A stretch of 55,512 bases of DNA from Tranquillimonas alkanivorans (GTDB taxonomy: Bacteria; Pseudomonadota; Alphaproteobacteria; Rhodobacterales; Rhodobacteraceae): contig NZ_FOXA01000014.1 in assembly GCF_900115595.1 (NCBI RefSeq), positions 4,388-59,899 on the forward strand, given 5' to 3'. The position numbers and the translations under genes are program-made. A model generated the notes under the pieces. That model was not told the DNA's origin. It searched no databases and was given only the letters and a program-made list of their open reading frames with translations. Positions 10,827-19,435 of the stretch are shown in pieces. Position 1 is the first letter of the stretch; every line of letters begins with the position of its first letter.

Positions 10827-12155
10827 CTACCCGAAGAGATATTGTGGAAGATAGAGAACGATGGCTGGCGCCATGTATAGGATCAGCACGCCCAGACACA
10901 TGAGGCCGCAGAAAGGCAGGGCGTAAACCGCCACCTTGGAGATTGGGGCGCCCGACATTCCGTGGATGATCATCAGATTGAATCCCACGGGCGGCGTGAT
11001 CTGCCCAAGCTCCACCATAATGACGAGGTAGATGCCGAACCAGATAGGGTCGATACCCATAGCCGTCACAATGGGGAACAGGATCGGCAGACTCATCACT
11101 ACGATGGATATTCCATCCAGGATCATGCCGAGAAAGATGAAGAACACGGAGATGATCAGGATGAATTGGCCCGGAGTGAGGTTGGATTCGACGATCATGT
11201 TGGCCAGATTGATCGGAATGTGCAGGTATCCCAGCGCCGTCGAGATCAGCGATGCCGCCACCACGACCGCGAAGATCATCGTGCTCGTGTAAAGTGCGCT
11301 CATCAGAGACTTGTGGAACACGCTCCAGTTCATGGCGCCGGTCACGACCGTGAGCACGAGGACGCTGAGGGTTCCGATTGCCGCCGCCTCCGATGGCGTG
11401 GCCACGCCGGTGTAGATCGAGCCGAGTACGATGCCGATGATGATCGCGATCGGTAGGAGGTCGAGAAGGCTGTTGAACAAGGTGTAGCCGGCCCGATCCT
11501 CCGAGACCGTCTCCAGCGGCGCGGCCTGCGTGCTGCGCCCCCCGCGGATCAGGGAGTTCGCGCCGATATAGAGTGAGAATAAAAAGCCCAGAAGCAGGCC
11601 CGGTAGAACCCCGGCCGCGAAGAGCCGGTCCACCGGCACTTCCGCCAGCACGCCGTAGACGATCATGACGATCGAGGGCGGAATGAGCAGACCCAGGCTG
11701 CCGGAGCCGGCGAGCGAGCCGAGGATAAGGCTGTCGTGATAGGAGTTCTTGCGAAGCTCGGTGATGGTGATCTTTCCGACCGTTGCGGTCGTAGCCGCAC
11801 TCGAGCCGCAGATCGCCGAGAACAGTGTACAGCCGAACACGTTAGAGTGCACCAATCCGCCGGGAAGGCGCCGGACGAGGGGCGCCAGACCGCGAAAGAT
11901 CCGGCTCGAAATGTCCGTGAGGAGAATGAGCTCCCCCATCCAGACGAAGAGCGGGATCGCGGAGAGTTCCCAGGAGCCAGAGCTGCGCAGCGTGATCGAG
12001 CCGAAGATGTCGGTGACGCGCCCGAAATTCATGTCTCCGATGAACATCAGGGAAAGAACGGCCACCAGGATAAGGCTGGCATAAATCCAGATTCCCGAGA
12101 CCAGGAACACCAGGATGCCCGCCAGGATGGCCAGCGCCGATAGTATAGGGTCCAA
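10827..12155 (-). CDS. dctM: TRAP transporter large permease DctM
   Basis: A 442-residue membrane protein with about a dozen hydrophobic segments. Signatures of DctM are SGIWIYASLILVAVLSLMFIGDM at the N-terminus, SSAATTATVGKITITELRKNSY, GSLAGSGSLGLLIPPSIVMIVYG near residue 155, and LGMILDGISIVVMSLPILFPIV with QITPPVGFNLMII near residues 345-400. It forms the transport channel of the TRAP system with DctQ. It lies between dctQ and dctP on the same strand, as usual. Confidence 0.94.
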   Translation of the reverse strand: MDPILSALAILAGILVFLVSGIWIYASLILVAVLSLMFIGDMNFGRVTDIFGSITLRSSGSWELSAIPLFVWMGELILLTDISSRIFRGLAPLVRRLPGGLVHSNVFGCTLFSAICGSSAATTATVGKITITELRKNSYHDSLILGSLAGSGSLGLLIPPSIVMIVYGVLAEVPVDRLFAAGVLPGLLLGFLFSLYIGANSLIRGGRSTQAAPLETVSEDRAGYTLFNSLLDLLPIAIIIGIVLGSIYTGVATPSEAAAIGTLSVLVLTVVTGAMNWSVFHKSLMSALYTSTMIFAVVVAASLISTALGYLHIPINLANMIVESNLTPGQFILIISVFFIFLGMILDGISIVVMSLPILFPIVTAMGIDPIWFGIYLVIMVELGQITPPVGFNLMIIHGMSGAPISKVAVYALPFCGLMCLGVLILYMAPAIVLYLPQYLFG

Positions 12156-12184
12156 TTTTCTTCCTCCCTCGTGCCGGTCTCGCG

Positions 12185-12724
12185 CTATGCCGGCTCACGC
12201 TCCCGGTTCGGCCCCAGGACGAGCGCCTCGACGCAGACGAGAGCGTTCGTCGCCAGCCGCACGCAGTACCACGCAATCCCCACGACGACGGCGATCTGGG
12301 GGATCCAGAGCGGCGTCCGGCTCATACCCGCACTGGTGATGCCAAATCTGAGATTTCGGTCGAAGATGCCGTAGAGCGACACGAACAGCATGATGCAGAC
12401 GACCAGAGCCGCGATATTGGCGATCAGCTCCGCCGCATCCTTTCCTCGCCCCTGCACCGTGTTGCTCACCAGGCGGACCCGGATGTGGTGGCCGGCCTGA
12501 TGCGTGGCGGCGAGGGAAAGGAAGATGATGCCGGCCAGCGCGTACCCGACATATTCGTCGAGAACGAAGGTCGACGTGCTGAACACGTTCCTCAGCGTCA
12601 CCTCTACCAGAATGTGGCACAGGACGTAGACGATCAGGGCTGCGGCCAGATAGCCGAACCACCGGGAGACCCGGGTGACAGCGGCATCGAGCATTCCGAT
12701 CGGGCTGCGCCGGGGGTCAGCCAT
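12185..12724 (-). CDS. dctQ: TRAP transporter small permease DctQ
   Basis: A 179-residue protein with four membrane helices. VLDEYVGYALAGIIFLSLAATHQAGHHIRVRLV is the conserved DctQ core (about residues 54-87). The C-terminal helix WIPQIAVVVGIAWYCVRLATNAL follows. The start overlaps the stop of the aldolase gene by 8 bases, showing coupling. It pairs with DctM in the inner membrane. Confidence 0.9.
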   Translation of the reverse strand: MADPRRSPIGMLDAAVTRVSRWFGYLAAALIVYVLCHILVEVTLRNVFSTSTFVLDEYVGYALAGIIFLSLAATHQAGHHIRVRLVSNTVQGRGKDAAELIANIAALVVCIMLFVSLYGIFDRNLRFGITSAGMSRTPLWIPQIAVVVGIAWYCVRLATNALVCVEALVLGPNREREPA

Positions 12725-13451
12725 CGGCGCCGATCTCCTTGAGGTCCTTCATCGCCGCAGCCAAGCCCGCATAGATCGCCCCGTGCTCCATCGTCAGCAC
12801 CGCGTGGCTCGCCCCGTGCTGCACGGCGAAGCTCTTCTCCTCCACGCTCCAGGCCGGAAGCACCCAGGGCTTGCCGGCGCGGGCGGCGGACTCCGCCAGG
12901 ATTTTCAGATCGTCCCAATCGGCCGCTTTCCTGGTATAGGCGCCCCGGTTTCGTCTCAGCGAGAGGTCAGAGGGGCCGATGAAGATGCCGTCGACCACGG
13001 GCAGGGCCAGGATCGCGTCCGCCTCGTCGAACGCCGTCTGGCCTTCGATCATCGCGAAACACCGGGTCTTCGTGTCTTGCTCAGTGACCCATGCGTCGTC
13101 GAAGCCGACATAGGAGGACGTTCTTCCTCCGGCGAAGCTTCGATCTCCCCGCGGGGGAAACTTGCCGTATCCGCAAACCTGGCGCGCGTGATCCTCTCCG
13201 CGGACGTGAGGAATGACGACGGCGTCTGCACCGAAATCCAGGGCCTGCTGGATTGGGCTGCGTTCCGGTCCCAGAACCTTCCCCATGACTTCCAGACCCA
13301 GGTTTTTCAGGAACGGGATGTACTTCTCGAGATCGGAGAGATCGAACGCCCCGTGCTCGATGTCCAGCACCACGGCCTCGTAACCCAGAATCGCGGCGAT
13401 CTCGGCCGTCGCGAAGTTCGGCGAAGACATCCAGAAGGCGGGTTTCGTCAT
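12717..13451 (-). CDS. HpcH/HpaI family aldolase
   Basis: A 244-residue class II pyruvate-type aldolase. VVLDIEHGAFDLSDLEKYI near residue 28 matches the family motif that includes the base-supporting residues. GADAVVIPHVRGEDHAR near residue 85 and MIEGQTAFDEADAILALPVVDGIFIGPSDLSLRRN in the second half supply the metal-binding Glu and Asp and the GPSDLS signature. Known relatives split 4-hydroxy-2-oxo acids such as 2-keto-3-deoxyglucarate or 4-hydroxy-2-oxoheptanedioate to pyruvate plus an aldehyde. It overlaps the amidase gene before it by four bases and dctQ after it, so it is part of the TRAP operon. The substrate is not visible. Confidence 0.88.
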   Translation of the reverse strand: MTKPAFWMSSPNFATAEIAAILGYEAVVLDIEHGAFDLSDLEKYIPFLKNLGLEVMGKVLGPERSPIQQALDFGADAVVIPHVRGEDHARQVCGYGKFPPRGDRSFAGGRTSSYVGFDDAWVTEQDTKTRCFAMIEGQTAFDEADAILALPVVDGIFIGPSDLSLRRNRGAYTRKAADWDDLKILAESAARAGKPWVLPAWSVEEKSFAVQHGASHAVLTMEHGAIYAGLAAAMKDLKEIGADG

Positions 13452-14287
13452 TTGTCACTGTCCTTCATCGCTTTGGCGAGCGCGTAGACATCCGCCCTGC
13501 GGTTCTGCAGAGACGGCATCTCGGCGCGTACTTTGTCGAGCAAGTCGAACTCCAGTTCCGCGACGACATAGCCGACGCGATCTGGGGCCTGCGCCATGAC
13601 ATTGCCCCACGGGTCGATGATCATGCTTCGTCCGTTGCAGGCGCCGCTCGGCGGATAGGGTCCGATCTGTCCCGGCGCGACCACGAAACACTGGTTTTCA
13701 ATGGCCCGTGCCCGCAGGAGAACCTCCCAATGGTCCCGCCCGGTGTAGAGGGCGAAGGCCGCCGGAACGAAGAGCACCTGAGCGCCTTCGAGCGCCAGAA
13801 GCCGGTACAATTCCGGGAAACGCACATCGTAGCAGATGGACATCCCGACCTTGCGTCCTTCGAGAGAGGCCACGACGATGTCCCGGCCGGGCTCGATCGT
13901 GTCGGATTCCTTGTACGTGACACGGCCAGGAAGATCGACGTCGTAGAGGTGCGTCTTGTCGTAATGCGCTACCACGTCACCGGATTTGTCGATGAGAATG
14001 CTGCGGTTGAGGACCTTGCCCTCGCTGGCCCCCTGGACCCGCACCGACCCCATCAGGATCGCCACACCCAACTCCCGCGCCTTCGCCTGAAAGCGCTGGA
14101 GCGTCTCACCGTTTTCGCCTTCAGCAACCGCAAGCGCTTGCTCCCGCGGCCCCTGGAAATCCAGATATTCGGGCAGAGCGATCAGATCGAGCTGCTCCCG
14201 AGATGCGCGATCAACCAGCTCAAGCGCCTCGGTAACGTTTTTCTCTTTGTCGTCCTGCGAGTTTAGCTGGCAGACCGCAACGCGCAT
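13448..14287 (-). CDS. Carbon-nitrogen hydrolase (nitrilase superfamily)
   Basis: A 279-residue amidase-type protein. The catalytic triad is visible in order: Glu in LIALPEYLDF (about residue 43), Lys in HYDKTHLYDVDLP (about 110), and Cys in GMSICYDVRFPELYR (about 144). This pattern fits the Nit2/omega-amidase-like branch. The start at 14287 (MRVAVCQLNSQ) is chosen because GGGGA sits six bases ahead; the ATG two codons upstream at 14293 is less well placed. It is the first gene of the TRAP operon and diverges from the GntR regulator, with operator-like palindromes in between. It may deaminate an imported amide so that the aldolase can act; this is inference. Confidence 0.9.
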   Translation of the reverse strand: MRVAVCQLNSQDDKEKNVTEALELVDRASREQLDLIALPEYLDFQGPREQALAVAEGENGETLQRFQAKARELGVAILMGSVRVQGASEGKVLNRSILIDKSGDVVAHYDKTHLYDVDLPGRVTYKESDTIEPGRDIVVASLEGRKVGMSICYDVRFPELYRLLALEGAQVLFVPAAFALYTGRDHWEVLLRARAIENQCFVVAPGQIGPYPPSGACNGRSMIIDPWGNVMAQAPDRVGYVVAELEFDLLDKVRAEMPSLQNRRADVYALAKAMKDSDK

Positions 14288-14315
14288 TATCATTCCCCGC
14301 TCTGAAACATATCTC

Positions 14316-14346
14316 ATGTATACACCGCGTATCACGTGGTGTACAC
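14316..14346. promoter_or_regulatory. Paired palindromes, candidate GntR operators
   Basis: TGTATACA at 14317-14324 and GTGTACAC at 14339-14346 are both perfect 8-base palindromes. Their centres are 22 bases apart (two helical turns), and a CACGTG palindrome lies between them. FadR-type GntR regulators bind sites of the form GT-(A/T)n-AC. The pair sits 29 bases before the amidase start and about 205 bases before the gntR start, so it fits repression of the minus-strand TRAP operon. Confidence 0.6.
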
Positions 14347-14551
14347 TCTGTCCAAGGGTTTTTGGCGGGAGCCTCGCGCTGGCCGATTTTGGCCTTGCTG
14401 CCCCTTCAGCGCGGCTTGTGATGTCGCAGGAGAGAGGCGGTTTACCTTTCTGGGTCAATGGGTGATGAGCCCGACCGGCAGGAAGTATCGAGGGCCGCGT
14501 TCCGCCGGCAGCTCGGAAGTACAGGAGCAGAAGCGTGGAAGAATCTGGAGT

Positions 14552-15220
14552 ATGAGCCAAGTCGCACGAGAGGCATCCTTAGGCGCGCGCGCGCCGGCCA
14601 AGGAACGTGTCTATTGGCATGTCCGTCGAATGATCCTTCAGGGCGACGTGAAGGGCGGCGAGTTCATTGAAGAGAAGGAGCTCTCGGAGGCCGTAGGGGT
14701 CTCAAGGACGCCGGTGCGCGAAGCTTTCCATCGACTTCAGAGCGACCATTTCATCTCGCTGGTGCCTCATCGGGGTGCGGTGGTCCGGCAGATCACGGCG
14801 CAGGAGCTTTCAGAACTCTATGAGGCCCGCAGGCTGATAGAGAGCCACGCCGTGCGTCGCATCTGCGAGGAGAAAAAGCCGATACCGGGAATTCTGCGCC
14901 AGTTGGAGACAGCGATTGTCGAGACCAGCGGTAGTCAGGAATTCTTGCGCCGTGCGGAGATGGACCAGGCGCTCCACCGCAACATCGTGGCGTTGATCGA
15001 CAACAACGTGATGGTGGAGCTATACGACCAGCTTCAGGTCAGGCAACAGCGTGTTGCGATCGCCGCCATGCAAGCTCGACCGGAGCGCTCGAAAACCATC
15101 GATGCCGAGCATCGGCAACTGATCGAGGCCCTGGAACAGCACGATGCAGACAGGGCCGTGAAAGTGATTTCGGCGCATCTGCGGCCGGTGTTCGACGTTA
15201 TTTCCAGTTTGCCGGTTTGA
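14552..15220 (+). CDS. GntR-family regulator (FadR/FCD type)
   Basis: A 222-residue regulator starting at 14552 after a CTGGAG ribosome site. The winged helix covers about residues 18-80: VYWHVRRMILQGDVKGGEFIEEKELSEAVGVSRTPVREAFHRLQSD. The FCD ligand domain follows with ELYEARRLIESHAVRRI, the metal-binding-type FLRRAEMDQALHRNIV, and EHRQLIEALEQHDADRAVKVISAHL near the end. The D, H and H residues that bind metal in FCD domains appear present. It is divergent from the amidase-aldolase-TRAP operon and is its probable local regulator. Confidence 0.9.
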   Translation: MSQVAREASLGARAPAKERVYWHVRRMILQGDVKGGEFIEEKELSEAVGVSRTPVREAFHRLQSDHFISLVPHRGAVVRQITAQELSELYEARRLIESHAVRRICEEKKPIPGILRQLETAIVETSGSQEFLRRAEMDQALHRNIVALIDNNVMVELYDQLQVRQQRVAIAAMQARPERSKTIDAEHRQLIEALEQHDADRAVKVISAHLRPVFDVISSLPV

Positions 15221-15456
15221 GGGGCCGATCCGGCAGGTTGCTTTACATAACGCCCGTGACGCGCTCTCTGCGTCAGACGCGAGAAAGCCCGCAAGGAGGA
15301 GACCTCCGCACCAACGTGCATGCTGGCCCGACCAGATGATCGAGCCGTCCTTGAGAAGCTCAAGCCTCTGAATGTTGCCAGCGCGCTCGGATATGTGTTC
15401 CCATCCTGTGTCGCCGTGAAATCGTTCATAGAAGTTAAAGAGTAAGGGCCTTCACT
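15221..15456. other. Intergenic, nothing recognised
   Basis: This contains no recognisable gene. A minus-strand open frame from 15429 runs antisense into gntR and shows no family features. Confidence 0.35.
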
Positions 15457-16131
15457 TTGCCGTTGTCGCAGGTTCAGATCATCCAGTCATTGGCCGAGGC
15501 CCTTGCCTGGTTCGAGAAGGAACTGGCGTGGGGCGTGTCGCCAGGCGAACTGACACACCTCACGGGGCGGATCGGGGAACTCTACGCCGCGATGACGACC
15601 AGGGGTCAGATGGCGCTCGCGACGAACCAGCACGGCTACGATGTGGCCAGTGCCGACAACGAGCGTATCTCGGTCAAGACTGTCACCAGCTCGTCCCATG
15701 TCGATTTCAACGCGGCCACGTTCGACCTCGTCGACCGGGTGATCGTTCTCCGCATCAACATCGATGACGGCGAGGCCGCGATCGAGGAATTACTCGACTG
15801 CCCTGCGGAGGAAGCGCGACAACAGATGCGGGAATCCGGCAGAAAGTACGTTTTCTCCATCTCAGCGCGCCGCAGTGCGCGGCAGATCGAAAACCTCCGC
15901 ATCGTCGCAGCCGCCAGCTATGCCTCCCACACAATCCGTCAGTACGAGAACGGGACAATTCTTGTGGACACGGACGGGCGTCGCGCCCCCAGCGCGAAGC
16001 CCATCCTTCGAACTGTTGCGGCAGAGATTGGCGTCGATCTCCTGAACGGGAGCGGAAATCCCAAGAACACGCGCCAGTTGGGTGCGGACCTCATCCGGCT
16101 TCTTCAGGAGCGACAAGCGGCGGGGTCCTGA
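15457..16131 (+). CDS. DUF6998-type protein, possible restriction-like fold
   Basis: A 224-residue protein that starts at a TTG codon (TTGCCGTTGTCGCAG) with TAAGGG just ahead. The N-terminal segment WFEKELAWGVSPGELTHLTGRIGELYAAM, then MALATNQHGYDVASADNERISVKTVT, resembles the DUF6998 family. The order GRIGELYA, then Asp in YDVAS, then ISVKT (a D...xVK arrangement) looks like the core of a PD-(D/E)xK nuclease fold, which is inference only. The C-terminal half (NLRIVAAASYASHTIRQYENGTI) is a second small domain. The gene converges with the GIY-YIG nuclease operon, with stops only about 10 bases apart. Confidence 0.6.
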   Translation: MPLSQVQIIQSLAEALAWFEKELAWGVSPGELTHLTGRIGELYAAMTTRGQMALATNQHGYDVASADNERISVKTVTSSSHVDFNAATFDLVDRVIVLRINIDDGEAAIEELLDCPAEEARQQMRESGRKYVFSISARRSARQIENLRIVAAASYASHTIRQYENGTILVDTDGRRAPSAKPILRTVAAEIGVDLLNGSGNPKNTRQLGADLIRLLQERQAAGS

Positions 16132-16141
16132 GCTATCGGCC

Positions 16142-16951
16142 TCAGTTGCGGTTAAGTCCTCCCGGCCCACGGCTCATGAGGACCTCCTTGTAGTAGCTCT
16201 CTCGCTCGAGAATGAGGCTGTCCGGGGTCCGCGCAGGATGCTCTTCAAGGAGCGCGAGGCGAAAGTTCCTGCGGCAGTAATCAAGGCCGACCTCCTCGCC
16301 GAGCAGCTTGCGCAGTTCCACGTTACCGCCGTGGCCTGTCGCGGCGTAGGTGCTCCAGCGGGACCAGATACCTTGGTCTCCGCATGCAGAGCCGACATAA
16401 AGCCGTCCCGTCTGCCGATCGGAGATGAGGTAGATCCCCTTCACGTTTTCCAGCGCCGCTTGCCAGTCGAGACGACCGTTTCGCAGAAGTCCCTCGAGTT
16501 CGGCGAAGGGCAAGTCGATCCTGTCGTATCCGGGGAACGGTCGCCCGGAATACGTCTCGGGCAGAATCTCCTTCACGACGAAGCCGTCATAGTGCTTCTC
16601 GAGCTTGCTGCGCGTCACACGATCACGGTGCGGGTAGTGCAGCTTCAGGCGTCCTTCGAGCGGGCGCCCCAGATCGACCTGCTCGACGTCGTACCTGTCG
16701 GAGTGGCGTGCGGTGACCTCGAAGACGCCCCCGAACATCCACACGTCCGGCTCTGGGTAGAACTGGGCGAGCGCGAAGATGTACGGGCGGTTGAAGTCGT
16801 CCCGCCCAGGGCGTGTCTGTTGCCAGAGCTTCCACTCCGGGCGGCTCCGCGCCCAGACGTCGAGAGGATGGTCCCGGCCGTTGTGACGGGCGAAGTGAAC
16901 CTTGTAGTCGGACAGGTTGGGCAGCGGGAAGATGTCCTTGAGATAGAGCAT
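16142..16951 (-). CDS. GIY-YIG nuclease-domain protein
   Basis: A 269-residue protein with two parts. Residues 1-160 form an unidentified domain rich in aromatic residues (DVWARSRPEWKLWQQTRPGRDDFNRPYIFALAQFYPEPDVWMFGGVFEV). Residues 170-269 are a GIY-YIG domain: GIYLI at 172-176, LYVGSA at 184-189, an Arg at about 198 (WSRW) and the catalytic-type Glu at about 249 (ILERESYYKE), ending with GGLNRN. All expected catalytic residues are present. It is the last gene of a three-gene minus operon; its ATG overlaps the previous stop by one base (TGATG). A standalone nuclease of this layout suits a DNA-defence or repair role, but none is proven. Confidence 0.82.
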   Translation of the reverse strand: MLYLKDIFPLPNLSDYKVHFARHNGRDHPLDVWARSRPEWKLWQQTRPGRDDFNRPYIFALAQFYPEPDVWMFGGVFEVTARHSDRYDVEQVDLGRPLEGRLKLHYPHRDRVTRSKLEKHYDGFVVKEILPETYSGRPFPGYDRIDLPFAELEGLLRNGRLDWQAALENVKGIYLISDRQTGRLYVGSACGDQGIWSRWSTYAATGHGGNVELRKLLGEEVGLDYCRRNFRLALLEEHPARTPDSLILERESYYKEVLMSRGPGGLNRN

Positions 16952-17607
16952 CAGACGCGCTCCCGCCCAAACGCTCGCGCCAGCATAGGATCGGATTGGC
17001 GGCGGCCGAACAGCTTGAACCGCGACAGGTGTGGCAACTGGACGATCCGTTGCCCCTCGGATCCGTGGAAGACGCGGATGGAGATGTTGCCCCAGCCGGC
17101 GGGAAGGACATCTTCATGCTTGGCGCCCAAGATGTCCGTCACCATCCGCGCGGCCTGATCGGAGCAGACGACGATTGGACCCCGCCGCATGGAAGAGGCG
17201 AGCGCCTCGGTCCAGAACGCCCGACCAACTTCCAATGCGGCGGCTTTCTGATCCGGCGAAAAAGACGCCCAGCCGTCACTGCGGAACGGCGCGACGACGC
17301 CGGTGAGTACCCTGGAGGGGGCGACGTCCAGAAAGACGCACATGCGCAGAAACTGGTCCGTGATTGGAGACCGCGTAATTGAGCGCTCGACCTCGTAGGA
17401 GTTGCCCCGCTCGTCGGAAACGACCCGGAGTTCCGCGTCATGCGGAGGGCGTCCCGGGTTCAAGGAGAGGAAGGTAAGGTCGCTGCCCTCCAGCGTCGCC
17501 CACGGGCAATAGAGCAGCTTGTAGCCCTGCTGGAAGCCTCCGGCGCGCTCCGCCTCCTCCAGGCGCGCGTCCCATACGTCGCGGTTCATCCAATCAGACA
17601 TCGTCAT
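16951..17607 (-). CDS. Uracil-DNA-glycosylase-like protein
   Basis: A 218-residue protein. LTFLSLNPGRPP near residue 45 resembles the first UDG-superfamily motif (G-x-D/N-P-G). IVQLPHLSRFKLFGRR near residue 188 resembles the second (HPSR). The central part ITDQFLRMCVFLDVAPSRVLTGVVAPFRSDGW is also typical of that fold. Whether it removes bases from DNA is unknown; members of the superfamily include DNA glycosylases and phage or defence factors. It overlaps the preceding gene by 14 bases and the nuclease gene by one base. Starts at MTM or a few codons later are equally possible. Confidence 0.6.
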   Translation of the reverse strand: MTMSDWMNRDVWDARLEEAERAGGFQQGYKLLYCPWATLEGSDLTFLSLNPGRPPHDAELRVVSDERGNSYEVERSITRSPITDQFLRMCVFLDVAPSRVLTGVVAPFRSDGWASFSPDQKAAALEVGRAFWTEALASSMRRGPIVVCSDQAARMVTDILGAKHEDVLPAGWGNISIRVFHGSEGQRIVQLPHLSRFKLFGRRQSDPMLARAFGRERV

Positions 17608-18082
17608 CCTCGCTTTCTTCCGTCAGCTTTCTGAGCTCCATTTCCGAGCGGGCGCGGCGGTCCAGCTCCTCCCAGTTCACTCGTGTCCAGGTAATACCCC
17701 TCACGATGCCCCAGCCCCCGCGTCCCGGGCTCGGACGCCGCCACGCCGGAACCGGCATTACCTGCAACTCTCGCAGCCCGTCTTTGAAGTCCGGAACCTG
17801 GAACTCGCGGCCTTTCTCGCCAATCGTGAAGCCGTTGCGCCGCTCGAGCCCCGGATGGAAGATCGAGCCGTCCCGCGCCTGGGGCACGAATATTGGGTCC
17901 TCGTAGTAGAAGGTGTGGATTTCGGCCGTTTGGACGGGGCGGGCACTTTGCCAGATCGACGGAAAGAAACTGTCCCGCCCTTCCAGCCATGCCTTCGCCT
18001 CGTGCGCAGGCACCAGACCATTCTCTCGGTGAAAGACGGCGTTCTTGCCGGACAGCATATTACGCATCCGGGGCATCTTCAC
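17594..18082 (-). CDS. Unknown protein, first gene of nuclease operon
   Basis: A 162-residue protein that I do not recognise. The frame starts at a GTG at 18082 and the second codon pair gives an ATG at 18076, either of which may be used. Features are VPAHEAKAWLEGRDSFFPSIWQ near residue 25, TFYYEDPIFVPQARDGSIFHPGLERRNGFTIGEKGREFQVPDF in the middle, and an acidic tail ending EESEDDDV. It has no signal peptide and no membrane helix. It overlaps the UDG-like gene by 14 bases, so the three minus genes are translated together. The upstream neighbour is a broken darG on the other strand, and the joint between them may have cut the promoter. Confidence 0.6.
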   Translation of the reverse strand: MKMPRMRNMLSGKNAVFHRENGLVPAHEAKAWLEGRDSFFPSIWQSARPVQTAEIHTFYYEDPIFVPQARDGSIFHPGLERRNGFTIGEKGREFQVPDFKDGLRELQVMPVPAWRRPSPGRGGWGIVRGITWTRVNWEELDRRARSEMELRKLTEESEDDDV

Positions 18083-18138
18083 ACCGCCGAACGCAGCCAG
18101 GGCTTCGGGCTCGACAGGGCGATCATGATCGAGCGCCC

Positions 18139-19131
18139 ATGAATTGCGTTGGCGTCATGGGCCGAGGTATCGCTCTCCAGTTTAAGAAAGCGTTTCCTCG
18201 CAACTTCGAGGCGTACAAATTAGCCTGCGACCGTGGCGAGGTTGTTCCTGGCAAGATGTTCATTACAGAACGTCATGCGCTGACTACTCCGCGATTTATC
18301 ATCAACTTTCCAACCAAGAGGCACTGGCGGGGTAAAAGTCGAATAGAGGATATCGAGAGCGGGTTGGCTGCCTTGCGGGAAGAAATTGAAGTCCGCGGGA
18401 TAAAATCTATTGCCATTCCCCCGCTGGGGAGTGGGTTGGGAGGGCTGAAGTGGTCTGAAGTTCGAACACAGATCGAGTCGGTTCTGGGTGACGTGAACAT
18501 TGAGATTGTTGTATTTGAGCCTGGGGTTTCTCCGGATGCTCAGGTTATGACGAAGAGCACTGAGCCGCCCAAGATGACAGCCGGCCGGGCCACCTTGGTC
18601 ACCTTGATGCATCGCTATCTCGCAGGATTGCTTGATCCGTTTGTCACGCTGATTGAGTTGCATAAACTGATGTATTTCATGCAAGAAGCTGGAGAGCCGC
18701 TTCGACTCAATTACAAGAAGCACCATTACGGACCATATGCTGAAAACCTTCGTCATGTATTGAACCAGATTGAGGGACATCTTGTGTCAGGCTATGCAGA
18801 CGGGGGAGACATCCCTGGAAAGACAATTGAATTAGTCCCGGGATCGGTAGATGAGGCGGACCGGTTTCTGAAACAACATAAAGATACAAATGAGCGGTTC
18901 GTGCGTGTCAGTCAGCTCGTTGACGGGTTTGAGTCACCTGTGGGTATGGAACTCCTTGCAACAGTGCATTGGTTGATTCAGCGTGAGGGGGTGACCAATG
19001 CTCAAGAGGCGATTGAGAAAACCTATTCTTGGAATGACAGAAAGAGACGCTTTACGCAGCGCCAAATTAGTCTGGCATTCGACCGTCTTGTAGCGTGTGG
19101 ATGGGGGACTCCCAACTCACACTCGCAGTAA
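18139..19131 (+). pseudogene. DarG antitoxin lacking its N-terminus; no DarT
   Basis: The frame begins MNCVGVMGRGIALQFKKAFPRNFEAYK and continues through GKMFITE, INFPTKRHWRGKSRIEDI and IPPLGSGLGGLKW. This is the macrodomain of DarG antitoxins, which remove ADP-ribose put on DNA by DarT. A C-terminal DarG domain follows (LIELHKLMYFMQEAGE, HYGPYAENLRHVLN). Intact DarG proteins have about 20 more residues before this point, including the first strand and the start of the NTVN-type loop; these are missing and the sequence changes abruptly just before 18139. No DarT toxin gene is present upstream. The gene is clearly poorer in GC than its neighbours, a sign of separate transfer. It is probably a decayed toxin-antitoxin remnant, though the 330-residue product could still be made. 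Confidence 0.75.
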
Positions 19132-19435
19132 TTTTAGAACTGATGCTCAGCGTCAAAGCGATATTGGTCCACGAATCGTGCTTCGGAGAGGCGCTGCAAG
19201 CGATGGCTGCTTCGACGCGTGCGCTCAAGACGTGGCGGCAAGACCCGCCGACGCATCGGATCATCGTAAAAGCAGGGTGGTGCTTGAAGCAGCCGAGAGC
19301 GTCTGCTTTCTTGCGCTGCAACGCGGCGTTCGTCGAAGGAGCGCACTTCCGCGTAGGGCCGAGTGCGCCCACTGGGGCATCCATCTGTTGCGCTGGATGT
19401 TTTTTGCACGGACGAAGATTGGCGACGCTGCGCGC
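19132..19435. other. Intergenic, nothing recognised
   Basis: This GC-rich stretch of about 300 bases has overlapping short open frames on both strands but no family motif, RNA gene or clear terminator. Confidence 0.35.

Noticed and set aside
15034-15429. Minus-strand open frame of 131 codons
   Set aside because: It overlaps the end of gntR in antisense and shows no recognisable motif.
17893-18138. N-terminal extension of the DarG frame
   Set aside because: The upstream codons are antisense to the 162-residue gene and give Arg/Ser-rich shadow sequence unlike DarG. The family match starts at 18139.
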